DNA from: Streptomyces cyaneus
GTDB lineage: Bacteria > Actinomycetota > Actinomycetes > Streptomycetales > Streptomycetaceae
Assembly: GCF_004028635.1 (NCBI RefSeq)
Contig: NZ_RQJW01000015.1
Coordinates: forward strand, 186,001-250,000
DNA: 64,000 bases
Reading direction: 5' to 3'
Notes under the pieces: model-generated
The model's database searches: none
What the model saw: the letters and a program-made list of their open reading frames with translations, nothing else
Told to the model about the DNA's origin: nothing
Shown: positions 32,319 through 40,242 of the stretch, piece after piece
How the letters are laid out: every line of letters starts with the position of its first letter
Position numbering within the stretch: position 1 is the first letter of the stretch
Translations under genes and position numbers: made by a program

Positions 32319-33758
32319 TCACCGCACGGGCACGGCGAGGTACTGGTACTCCAGGAACTCGTCGATTCCGACCCTGCCGCCCTCGCGGCCGAGCCCGGAC
32401 TGCTTGACGCCGCCGAAGGGCGCGGCCGGGTTGGAGACGAGGCCGGTGTTGAGGCCGACCATGCCGACCTCAAGGCGCTCGCTGACGCGCAGGGCGCGGT
32501 CCAGGCCCTGGGTGAAGACGTAGCCGACCAGGCCCCAGGGGGTGTCGTTGGCTCGCCGGATCACCTCGTCCTCGTCGTCGAAGGTGAGGATCGCGGCGAC
32601 GGGACCGAAGATCTCGGTGTCCATGAGGCGGCTCTCGGGGGACACGTCCGTGAGCACGGTCGGCGGGTAGAAGCAGCCCGGACCCTCCGGCGTCCGGCCA
32701 CCGACGAGGACTCGGGCACCGCGCTCCACCGCATCGGCGACCAGCACCTCCACCTTGCCACGCCCTGTCCTGTCGATCAGCGGGCCGACGTCGACGCCGT
32801 CACGCGTACCGGGGCCCACGACGAGCGCGCCCATGCGCTCGGCCAGGCGCCGGCCGAACTCCTCCGCCACCGACCGGTGCACGAAGAAGCGGTTGGCGGC
32901 CGTGCACGCCTCGCCCATGTTGCGCATCTTGGCGATCATCGCGCCGTCCACGGCCTTGTCCAGGTCGGCGTCCTCGAAGACGATGAACGGCGCGTTGCCG
33001 CCCAGCTCCATCGAGGTTCGTACGACCGCCTCCGCGCTCTGGGCGAGGAGCAGTTGTCCGACGGCCGTGGAGCCGGTGAAGGACAGCTTGCGAATCCGCC
33101 CGCCACGCAGGAGCGGTTCGCACACCTCCCCCGCACGGGAGGTGGTGACGACGTTGAGCACGCCGTCCGGCAGCCCGGCCTCCTTGAGGATCGCGGCGAG
33201 AGCCAGGCTGGACAGAGGGGTCTGCGGGGCCGGCTTGAGCACCATCGTGCAACCGGCCGCGACGGCCGGGCCGATCTTGCGGGTGCCCATGGCCAGCGGG
33301 AAGTTCCACGGGGTGATCAGCAGGCACGGGCCGACCGGGCGGCGGGAGAGCAGCATCCGGTTGCGGCCGTCGGGCAGGGTGCCGAAGCCGCCGTCGATGC
33401 GGACGGCCTCCTCAGAGAACCAGCGGAAGAACTCGGCCGCGTACGCCCCCTCTCCCCTGGCCTCGACCAGCGGCTTGCCCATCTCGGCCGTCATCAGATG
33501 GGCGAGCTCGTCGGTGCGCTCGACGATGATCTCGTAGGCGCGGCGCAGGATCTCGCTGCGCACTCGGGGTGCCGTACGGGCCCACCCCTCCTGCGCCTGC
33601 ACGGCCGCTTCCTCGGCGAGCTTCGCGTCCTTGGCGCCGGCGTCGGCGACATGGCAGAGGATCTCGCCGGTCGCAGGGTCGTCGACGGGCATGGTGGCGC
33701 CGTCCGCGGCATCCACCCAGGCACCGCCGATGAACAACTGCGTGGGTGTGTCGCTCAT
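32319..33758 (-). CDS. NAD(P)-dependent succinate-semialdehyde-type dehydrogenase, copy 2
   Basis: 479 residues. Same plan as the copy at 29216: PWNFPLAMGTRKIGPAVAAG, SMELGGNAPFIVFEDADLD, catalytic Cys in MRNMGEACTAANRFFV, and FGGVKQSGLGREGGRVG near the end. The two differ at many positions, so they are old paralogs rather than a recent duplication. It overlaps the end of the FAD/Fe-S gene by 4 bases and follows it, and with the aminotransferase gene forms a three-gene leftward operon. Together with the aminotransferase it could convert an omega-amino acid such as GABA to the dicarboxylic acid. Confidence 0.87.
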   Translation of the reverse strand: MSDTPTQLFIGGAWVDAADGATMPVDDPATGEILCHVADAGAKDAKLAEEAAVQAQEGWARTAPRVRSEILRRAYEIIVERTDELAHLMTAEMGKPLVEARGEGAYAAEFFRWFSEEAVRIDGGFGTLPDGRNRMLLSRRPVGPCLLITPWNFPLAMGTRKIGPAVAAGCTMVLKPAPQTPLSSLALAAILKEAGLPDGVLNVVTTSRAGEVCEPLLRGGRIRKLSFTGSTAVGQLLLAQSAEAVVRTSMELGGNAPFIVFEDADLDKAVDGAMIAKMRNMGEACTAANRFFVHRSVAEEFGRRLAERMGALVVGPGTRDGVDVGPLIDRTGRGKVEVLVADAVERGARVLVGGRTPEGPGCFYPPTVLTDVSPESRLMDTEIFGPVAAILTFDDEDEVIRRANDTPWGLVGYVFTQGLDRALRVSERLEVGMVGLNTGLVSNPAAPFGGVKQSGLGREGGRVGIDEFLEYQYLAVPVR

Positions 33759-36649
33759 GAGGTTCCTCCTGGTTGATCGGCCGCGGGGTCGAGCAGTTCC
33801 GCGAGGTGCAGGGCGCGGATGCCTCGGTCACCGGCGAGGTGGTCGATCTGGGTGGCGCAGCTGAAGCCGTCGGCCACGACAACCGTCGGCGTGTCCTGGT
33901 CGATGCCGTCGAGGCGTGGCTTCAGCGCCAGTTCGGCTACGGCCATCGAGGTGTCGTAGTGCTGTGCCTCGAAGCCGAAGTTGCCGGCGAGTCCGCAGCA
34001 GCCCTCGGCCTCGTCGACCTTCGTCACGCCGAGGCGGCTGAGCAGGTCGCGTGGGTGGCGGCCCTTGAAGGTGGCGTACTCGTGGCAGTGGGTCTGCAGG
34101 ACGACGTTGTCCGGCAGTGCGGGAGGCGTCCAGCCGGGCGCGGCGAGGTCGCTCAGGGCACCGGTGAAGGTGTGGACGCGAGCCGCGACGCGCTGGGCGG
34201 CGTCGGTGCCGAGCAGTTCGGGCACGTCACGCTTGAGGGCCGCGGCGCAGCTGGGTTCGGCCACGATGATGGGCCGGTCGTCGCCGTCGTCCAGCCGGGC
34301 GACGGTACGGGCCATCACGCGGCGGGCGATGGACAGCTGGCCGGTGCTGACCCAGGTCAGGCCGCAGCACAGGCCGTCCTGTGCCGTACACGGGAGGCCG
34401 GCGTCGGCGAGTACGCGGCTCGCCGCTCCCGCCACCTCGGGGCGGAAGGCGCGGGTGAAGCTGTCGACGAAGAGCAGGGCTTTCGCCGGTTCACCGGTCC
34501 TCGCCGAGCGCAGGGCCCGGCGCAGCGCGAGCCGGGAGGCGAAGGCCGGGATCCGGCGCTTCGTGGTCACCCCTCCGAGGCGGGCGAGCAGCCTGCCGAC
34601 CGGTCCGCGCAGCAGCGCGTTGACCGGGCGGGCGACGTATCCGGCGAGTGCGGAGGTCAGGGGCAGCCAGCCGAGGGAGTAGTGGGAGCGGGGCCGGAGC
34701 CTGCCCTTGTAGTGGTGGTGCAAGAACTCCGCCTTGTACGTGGCCATGTCCACGCCGACCGGGCAGTCGCTGGAACAGGCCTTGCAGGACAGGCACAGGT
34801 CGAGCGCGTCACGCACCTCCGTCGAGCGCCAGCCGTCCTCCACCAGCTCGCCCCGCACCATCTCCTGGAGCAGGCGGGACCGGCCCCGCGTGGAGTCGTT
34901 CTCCTCGCCCGTGGCCCGGTAGCTGGGACACATCACGCCGCCCGCGTCGCTACGGCAGCGGCCGACACCGACGCAGCGGCGTACCGCGCCCGCGAAGCCG
35001 TCCTCGTCGTGCGGGAAGGAGAAGAGGGTCTCGACGGGCAGCACGTCAGCGGGCGTGTGCAGCGCCAGATCGGCGTCGAGCCGGGCCGGGGCCACGATGA
35101 CGCCCGGGTTGAGCAGTCCCTCGGGGTCGAAGATCTCCTTGAAGGCGGCGAACGCGCGGATCAGCCCGCGGCTGTACATGACCTCCAGCAGCTCGCTGCG
35201 GGCCCGCCCGTCGCCGTGTTCACCCGACAGGGTGCCGCCGTGGCCGACGACCAGGGCGGCGGCCTCGGTGAGGAAACGGCGCATCACCGCCCGCCCGGCC
35301 TCGGTCGCCGGGTCGAAGTCGATGCGCACATGGACGCAGCCCGCGCCGAAGTGCCCGTAGAGCACGCCGGTCAGGCCGTGGTCGACCAGCAGCTTGCGGA
35401 AGTCGCGCAGGTAGGTGGCCAGGTTCTCGGGCGCGACCGCCGCGTCCTCCCAGCCGGGCCATGACTCCCCGCCGTCCACCAGGCGGGCGGCGAGCCCGGC
35501 ACCGTCCTCACGGACCCGCCACAGCGCACGCCGTTCGGCCACGCTCTCCACGACGCGCCCGCCGGTCATGCGGCCCCGGGTCTTGAGCACGTCCAGCAGT
35601 TCGGCGGCGCGGGCGTCGACCGCGTCCTGGTCGTCACCGTCGAGCTCGACGTACAGCCAGGCCCGCCCGTCGGGCAGTCCGGTCACGGAGTCGGGACCAC
35701 GCCGGGCACGCATGGTGGCGACGATCGCCTCGTCCATGCCCTCCACGGCGGTGGGATTCCAGCGCAGGATCTCCGGCACGTCCTCGGCCGCGTCGACCAC
35801 GTCGTCGTAGCCGAGGGCCAGCAGGGTGGAAGCCTGTGCGGTCGCCACCAGCCGGACCGTCGCTGCGGTGACGACCGCACAGGAGCCCTCGGTGCCGACC
35901 AGGGCACGTGCCATGTCGAAGCCGTGCTCGGGCAGCAGGTGGTGCAGTTGGTACCCGGAGACCTGGCGCGCGATACGGCCCTGCTCGGTGCGGATCGGCG
36001 CCAGGTTGGCGTCGATCAGGCGGCGTACATCCGCTTCGAGGCGGGCGACACGCCGGCCGGCGTCCGTGTCGTTCGGGTCGGCCGCGCGCAGGCCGGTGCG
36101 GTCGGCGACGGCCCGCACGCCGTCGGCCGTCACGATCTCCAGCGCCTCGATGTGGCTGCTGGTACGCCCGTGCCGCACCGACCGGTTGCCGCACGCGTCG
36201 TTGCCGATCATGCCGCCGAGGGTGCAGCGGCTGTGCGAGGAGGGGTCTGGTCCGAAGGTGAGCCCGTGCGGGGCGGTCGCGCTGCGCAGCGCGTCGAGGA
36301 TCACTCCTGCCTCGACGCGGGCGGTGCGCGTGATCGGATCGATGTCCAGGATCCGGTTCATGTACCGGGAGAAGTCCAGGACGACACCCGGCCCGACCGC
36401 GTTGCCGGACAGGCTGGTGCCGCCGCCGCGTGCCGTGACCGGGACACCTGTCTCGCGACAGGCACGCAGCACCGCGACCACGTCGTCGGCGCTGCGGGGA
36501 AAGACCACGGCCCTCGGCGGGACCCGGTAGTTGGAGGCGTCGTAGGCGTAGAGGCCGGTGGAGCCAGGGCCGGTCTCCACCCGCAGGCCGGGAGCGGTCT
36601 CGGCGAGCCGCGCGACCAGCGGCTCCAGGGCCGTGGTGGTGTCCGTCAT
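33755..36649 (-). CDS. FAD-linked oxidase / Fe-S heterodisulfide-type fusion (GlcD-GlcF-like)
   Basis: 964 residues from the ATG at 36649, which overlaps the aminotransferase stop (ATGA). N-terminal FAD-binding domain (about 35-210: PVTARGGGTSLSGNAVGPGV, GGMIGNDACGNRSVRHGRT), FAD oxidase C-terminal domain (to about 530, GTLSGEHGDGRARSELL), then ferredoxin motifs (about 555-650, LCLSCKACSSDCPVGVDM) and two CCG domains (LCCGLTWVSTG, GCCGLAGNFG). This is the D-lactate/D-2-hydroxyglutarate dehydrogenase-like fusion that passes electrons from a D-hydroxy acid to the chain. It pairs logically with the D-2-hydroxyacid dehydrogenase across the terminator. Confidence 0.87.
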   Translation of the reverse strand: MTDTTTALEPLVARLAETAPGLRVETGPGSTGLYAYDASNYRVPPRAVVFPRSADDVVAVLRACRETGVPVTARGGGTSLSGNAVGPGVVLDFSRYMNRILDIDPITRTARVEAGVILDALRSATAPHGLTFGPDPSSHSRCTLGGMIGNDACGNRSVRHGRTSSHIEALEIVTADGVRAVADRTGLRAADPNDTDAGRRVARLEADVRRLIDANLAPIRTEQGRIARQVSGYQLHHLLPEHGFDMARALVGTEGSCAVVTAATVRLVATAQASTLLALGYDDVVDAAEDVPEILRWNPTAVEGMDEAIVATMRARRGPDSVTGLPDGRAWLYVELDGDDQDAVDARAAELLDVLKTRGRMTGGRVVESVAERRALWRVREDGAGLAARLVDGGESWPGWEDAAVAPENLATYLRDFRKLLVDHGLTGVLYGHFGAGCVHVRIDFDPATEAGRAVMRRFLTEAAALVVGHGGTLSGEHGDGRARSELLEVMYSRGLIRAFAAFKEIFDPEGLLNPGVIVAPARLDADLALHTPADVLPVETLFSFPHDEDGFAGAVRRCVGVGRCRSDAGGVMCPSYRATGEENDSTRGRSRLLQEMVRGELVEDGWRSTEVRDALDLCLSCKACSSDCPVGVDMATYKAEFLHHHYKGRLRPRSHYSLGWLPLTSALAGYVARPVNALLRGPVGRLLARLGGVTTKRRIPAFASRLALRRALRSARTGEPAKALLFVDSFTRAFRPEVAGAASRVLADAGLPCTAQDGLCCGLTWVSTGQLSIARRVMARTVARLDDGDDRPIIVAEPSCAAALKRDVPELLGTDAAQRVAARVHTFTGALSDLAAPGWTPPALPDNVVLQTHCHEYATFKGRHPRDLLSRLGVTKVDEAEGCCGLAGNFGFEAQHYDTSMAVAELALKPRLDGIDQDTPTVVVADGFSCATQIDHLAGDRGIRALHLAELLDPAADQPGGTS

Positions 36650-37914
36650 CGCCCTGCCGCTCCCGATGTGCCGACCTCGACCGCGGTCGCCCACGCCTGG
36701 AGGCCCTCGTCCACCGCCGTCTCGTCGATGACGAGCGCCGGGATCATGCGTACGACCTGGTTCCAGGCGCCGCACAGCAGCAGGAGCAGCCCCTGGTCCA
36801 CCGCCGCACGCTGCACGCGGGCGGCGGTCTCGGGGTCGGGGCTGCCGTCCTCGGTGACGAACTCGGTGGCCAGCATGAGCCCGAGGCCGCGGACGTCGCC
36901 GATGCCCGGCGTCCGATCGGCCACCGCCTCCAGGCCCTGGCGCAGCCGCTCGCCCATCGCCTCGGCGTTCTCGACCAGCTTCTCGTCGCGTACGACGTCC
37001 AGAGTCGCGCAGGCCGCGGCGCAGGCGACGGCGTTGGCGCCGTACGTGCCGCCCTGCGAGCCGGGCCACGCCTTGGTCATCAGCTCCTCGGAGGCGGCGA
37101 TGCCGGACAGCGGGAAGCCGCTGGCCAGCCCCTTGGCGGTGACGAGGATGTCGGGCGTGACTCCGAAGTGGTCGTGACCCCAGAAGCGGCCGGTGCGGCC
37201 GACGCCCGTCTGCACCTCGTCGAGGATGAGCAGGAAGCCGTGGCGGTCCGCCCGCTCTCGCAGCCCCTCCAGGAAGGCCCGGGTCGCGGGCACATACCCG
37301 CCCTCGCCGAGCACGGGCTCGACGATGATCGCGGCCGTGTCGGCGGGCGAGGAGATCGTCTGAAGCGTGTAGTCCAGCTCCTGCAGGGCGAAGCGGGTCG
37401 CGGTCTCCTCGTCCCAGCCGTACCGGTAGGCCGACGGGAAGGGGGTGACGACGACACCGCTCATCAACGGGGAGAAGCCGGAGCGGAAGCGCGTGCCGGA
37501 GGTCGTCATGGCGGCGGCGGCCACCGTACGGCCGTGGAAGCCGCCGTGGCAGACGACGATGTTGGGGCGGCCGGTGGCCTGGCGGGCCAGCCGCAGCGCG
37601 GCCTCCACCGCCTCGCTGCCGGAGTTGGTGAAGAACAGACTGTCCAGGCCGGTCGGCAGCACCTCGCCGAGCTTGTCGACCAGCCGACGCAGCGGCTGGT
37701 GCATGACGGTCGTGTACTGGCCGTGGATCAGCGTGCCCACCTGTTCCTGCGCCGCCGCCACGACCTTGGGGTGGCAGTGCCCGGTGCTGGTGACGCCGAT
37801 GCCTGCGGTGAAGTCCAGATAGCGGCGACCGTCCTGGTCATAGAGGTGGACACCCTCGCCCCGGGCCGCCACCACGGGCGTGGCCTGGCGAAGGTGCGGC
37901 GACAGTGCGGTCAT
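36646..37914 (-). CDS. Class III pyridoxal-phosphate aminotransferase
   Basis: 422 residues from ATG 37914 with GGGAG upstream. PLP features: NSGSEAVEAALRLARQATGR, HGGFHGRTVAAAAMT, LLILDEVQTGVGRTGRFWG with the cofactor Asp, and ILVTAKGLASGFPLSGI with the Schiff-base Lys. This group includes 4-aminobutyrate and related omega-aminotransferases. With the semialdehyde dehydrogenase two genes downstream it makes a GABA-type degradation pair. It diverges from the second PucR gene, its likely regulator. Confidence 0.86.
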   Translation of the reverse strand: MTALSPHLRQATPVVAARGEGVHLYDQDGRRYLDFTAGIGVTSTGHCHPKVVAAAQEQVGTLIHGQYTTVMHQPLRRLVDKLGEVLPTGLDSLFFTNSGSEAVEAALRLARQATGRPNIVVCHGGFHGRTVAAAAMTTSGTRFRSGFSPLMSGVVVTPFPSAYRYGWDEETATRFALQELDYTLQTISSPADTAAIIVEPVLGEGGYVPATRAFLEGLRERADRHGFLLILDEVQTGVGRTGRFWGHDHFGVTPDILVTAKGLASGFPLSGIAASEELMTKAWPGSQGGTYGANAVACAAACATLDVVRDEKLVENAEAMGERLRQGLEAVADRTPGIGDVRGLGLMLATEFVTEDGSPDPETAARVQRAAVDQGLLLLLCGAWNQVVRMIPALVIDETAVDEGLQAWATAVEVGTSGAAGR

Positions 37915-38125
37915 GTTCGTCTCCCGGCCTCGGTTCGGTCTGCTGCGGTCTCCCGAGCATCTCGGCGGACCAGGGCCGCGCCAACGCGCGATCTGTCCGG
38001 CCGGGACGCGATATCCGGACGTTGTGTCAGCCCCCGAGGGAGCCATGCCGGGTGCCGACCCCCCAACGGATCACTCACGGATCGCTCTTGCGCAGGTCAG
38101 CGACGCTTGCCAGAGTGGCCGGGCA

Positions 38126-38160
38126 CTCCCCCGAGCTCTCGGCTCAGCTCGAGCAGGGGA
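38126..38160. repeat. Streptomyces-type intergenic hairpin repeat
   Basis: A GC-rich imperfect hairpin: CTCCCCCGAGCT on the left and AGCTCGAGCAGGGG on the right, loop CTCGGCTC. From memory, near-identical elements occur many times in Streptomyces intergenic regions. Here it ends 16 bases before the PucR start, so it could affect translation initiation. Confidence 0.5.
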
Positions 38161-38176
38161 CCCCCAGGGAGACACC

Positions 38177-39802
38177 GTGAACGACAACCACCCGGCCGGC
38201 CAAGGGCCCACCCGTCCGCTCACCGTGGCCGACGTCCTGGCCCTTCCCGTCCTGGCCGCCGGACAGCCCCAGGTGGTCACCGGCGTGCCCCAGCTGGACC
38301 GGCCGGTCAGGTGGGTCCACATCACCGAACTGACCGACCCCGCGTCCTTCCTCAAGGGCGGCGAACTGGTCCTCACCACCGGTATGCCGCTGCCGGAGGA
38401 CACGGTGGGCGTGCGCCGGTACGTCGACGAACTCGCCGACATCGGGGCGGCGGCGCTGGTCATCGAACTCGTACGGCGCTATCACCGACCGCCGGACGCG
38501 CTCGTCGACGCCTGCCGTCTGCGCGGCCTCCCCCTCGTCACCCTGGCCAAGGACGTCAACTTCCTTGAGGTCACCCAGGTCGTGCACGCACTCCTGCTCG
38601 GCAACCAGGCGGAGGCGATGCGCCGCACGCAGCACATCCACGAGGCGTTCACCGCCTTGACGCTGCGGGGCGCCGGGCCGGAGGACGTGGTGCGAGCGGC
38701 GGCGGAGATGAGCGGGCGCACGGTCGTGTTGGAGAACCTGGTACACCAGGCACTGATCTGCGAACCCTCCGGCACCACGGTGGAGAAGGCACTCGCCGAC
38801 TGGGAACAGCGGTCCAGGGCGACCGGGCCCGGCGACAACACGGCGACACGCGGCCCGGAGAACTGGCTCACCACACCGGTCGAGTACCAGGGCGAACGCT
38901 GGGGCCGTGTGGCCATGCTCCCGTCCCGCATGGAGGAGCCCGCCTTCGGGCCCGAGGACATCACCGTCCTGGAGCGAACGGCGATGACCCTGACCGTCGC
39001 CCGTCTCATCCACCCCACACCGTGGGAACACACCGCACACCGCAACGCCCTGCGCGACCTGGTCGAACAGCGCCACCACTCCCCGGCGGACGCCCGCACC
39101 CGCTGCGCCGCGCTGGGCCTGCCCGCCCAGGGCGGCACCTTCGTCGGGGTCCTCGTGGATCTCCGTACCGGGCAGGGGGAAGCCGAGCCCGAGACCCGCC
39201 TGCTGCAGGAGCTGCGCACGGCAGGCATCCCGGCCCTCGTCGGCGAACTGGCCCCCGGCCGCCTCGGCATCCTGCTCGCTCTGCGCGCCCCCCAACTCTG
39301 GCGTCCCGTCGTCGAACGCCTGGCCGGCACCGCGCTGGGCATGGCCCCCCAGGCAGTCGTGAGTGTCGGCTCCGAGGTCACGGACCTCTTCGACACCGCC
39401 CGCTCCTTCCGCGAGGCGGCCCACATCACCGAGGCCACCCCGCTCGGCCAGCCCCTCCCCCCGGACCGCTCCTTCCACGAGCTGTCCGACATCGGTCTCC
39501 GTCGGCTGCTGCACGCCCTCCGCGAGGACACCCGGATCCAGGAGTACACCGAACGGCAGCTCGGTCGGCTCATCGAGCACGACACCCAGCACGGCACCGA
39601 TCTGCTGACGACCCTGCGGCACTACCTCGACGCGGCCGGCAACAAGACCACCGCGGCCCGCCGGGGCGGCCTCTCCCGCGAAACCATGTACCAACGCCTG
39701 CGCACCATCGAGCGCCTCCTCGCCCGTGACCTCGAGTCCGGCGAACAACGCACCGAACTTCACGTGGCCCTCACGGCACTCGACGTGGTGCGAACCCACT
39801 GA
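38177..39802 (+). CDS. PucR-family transcriptional regulator, second copy
   Basis: 541 residues from GTG 38177 with GGGAG upstream; the open frame is longer but crosses the divergent promoter. PucR domain: TVADVLALPVLAAGQPQVV, RPVRWVHITELTDPASFLKG, GELVLTTGMPLPEDTVGVRR. Central GGDEF-like region, then the C-terminal helix-turn-helix AAGNKTTAARRGGLSRETMY and QRLRTIERLLARDLESG. It is parallel in both ends to the PucR at 19833. It faces the aminotransferase operon and probably controls it; both regulators bracket the amine catabolic island. Confidence 0.88.
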   Translation: MNDNHPAGQGPTRPLTVADVLALPVLAAGQPQVVTGVPQLDRPVRWVHITELTDPASFLKGGELVLTTGMPLPEDTVGVRRYVDELADIGAAALVIELVRRYHRPPDALVDACRLRGLPLVTLAKDVNFLEVTQVVHALLLGNQAEAMRRTQHIHEAFTALTLRGAGPEDVVRAAAEMSGRTVVLENLVHQALICEPSGTTVEKALADWEQRSRATGPGDNTATRGPENWLTTPVEYQGERWGRVAMLPSRMEEPAFGPEDITVLERTAMTLTVARLIHPTPWEHTAHRNALRDLVEQRHHSPADARTRCAALGLPAQGGTFVGVLVDLRTGQGEAEPETRLLQELRTAGIPALVGELAPGRLGILLALRAPQLWRPVVERLAGTALGMAPQAVVSVGSEVTDLFDTARSFREAAHITEATPLGQPLPPDRSFHELSDIGLRRLLHALREDTRIQEYTERQLGRLIEHDTQHGTDLLTTLRHYLDAAGNKTTAARRGGLSRETMYQRLRTIERLLARDLESGEQRTELHVALTALDVVRTH

Positions 39803-39918
39803 CGAAGCACGACCTGGGGTCGGTCCGCGAGCGCAGAGACCGCCGACACATGGCCTGAGCCTCGCCCACCGGCCGGCCATGGCAGTTTCGCGGTCGAACT
39901 CACCGAGAAGAGGTGAAT

Positions 39919-39936
39919 CGTCGAAGCGCATCGACG
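39919..39936. promoter_or_regulatory. LacI-type palindrome, imperfect copy
   Basis: CGTCGAAGCGCATCGACG is an 18-base palindrome broken at one symmetric pair, related to the core GAAGCGCTTC found at 40043, 63233 and 63392. Confidence 0.5.
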
Positions 39937-40040
39937 CAGGCACTGCCCCTGACAGGCTGTCAATGACCAGGAGAAGCAAACTTTCTTTGCGCCGGGACTC
40001 TTGTTTCGCGCGAAATAAGTCCGTTAACTTCCCGTCGCAG

Positions 40041-40055
40041 GTGAAGCGCTTCGAC
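40041..40055. promoter_or_regulatory. LacI-type operator upstream of the GH42-GH36-GH43 run
   Basis: GTGAAGCGCTTCGAC holds the perfect core palindrome GAAGCGCTTC. The centre is about 195 bases before the GH42 start and 45 bases before a short open frame. The core with flanking TC/GA recurs exactly at 63231 and 63390. Confidence 0.6.
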
Positions 40056-40091
40056 AATCTCATTTCAATCTCACAGGGAAGGACCGCCTCC

Positions 40092-40184
40092 ATGACGCAC
40101 GAGCTGAACCGAAGAGGTTTGGCCGGGTCGCACAGTTCGACGAGCGGCCGAGGGACGAACAGGCACGGCTCACACCAATTCTGA
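40092..40184 (+). CDS. Possible 30-residue leader or truncated gene start
   Basis: An ATG with a GGGAAGGA ribosome site opens a 30-codon frame starting MTHELNRRGLAGS. That beginning resembles the twin-arginine start of secreted sugar-binding proteins, but the hydrophobic region is absent and the frame stops at 40182. It may be the first codons of a deleted transporter gene, left behind with its operator and promoter. A function as a peptide is not supported. Confidence 0.3.
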   Translation: MTHELNRRGLAGSHSSTSGRGTNRHGSHQF

Positions 40185-40242
40185 CGATGCATCAGAGCAC
40201 GAGCACCGTGTGCACCCGACTCTCCGTACCCGAGGAATCGTC

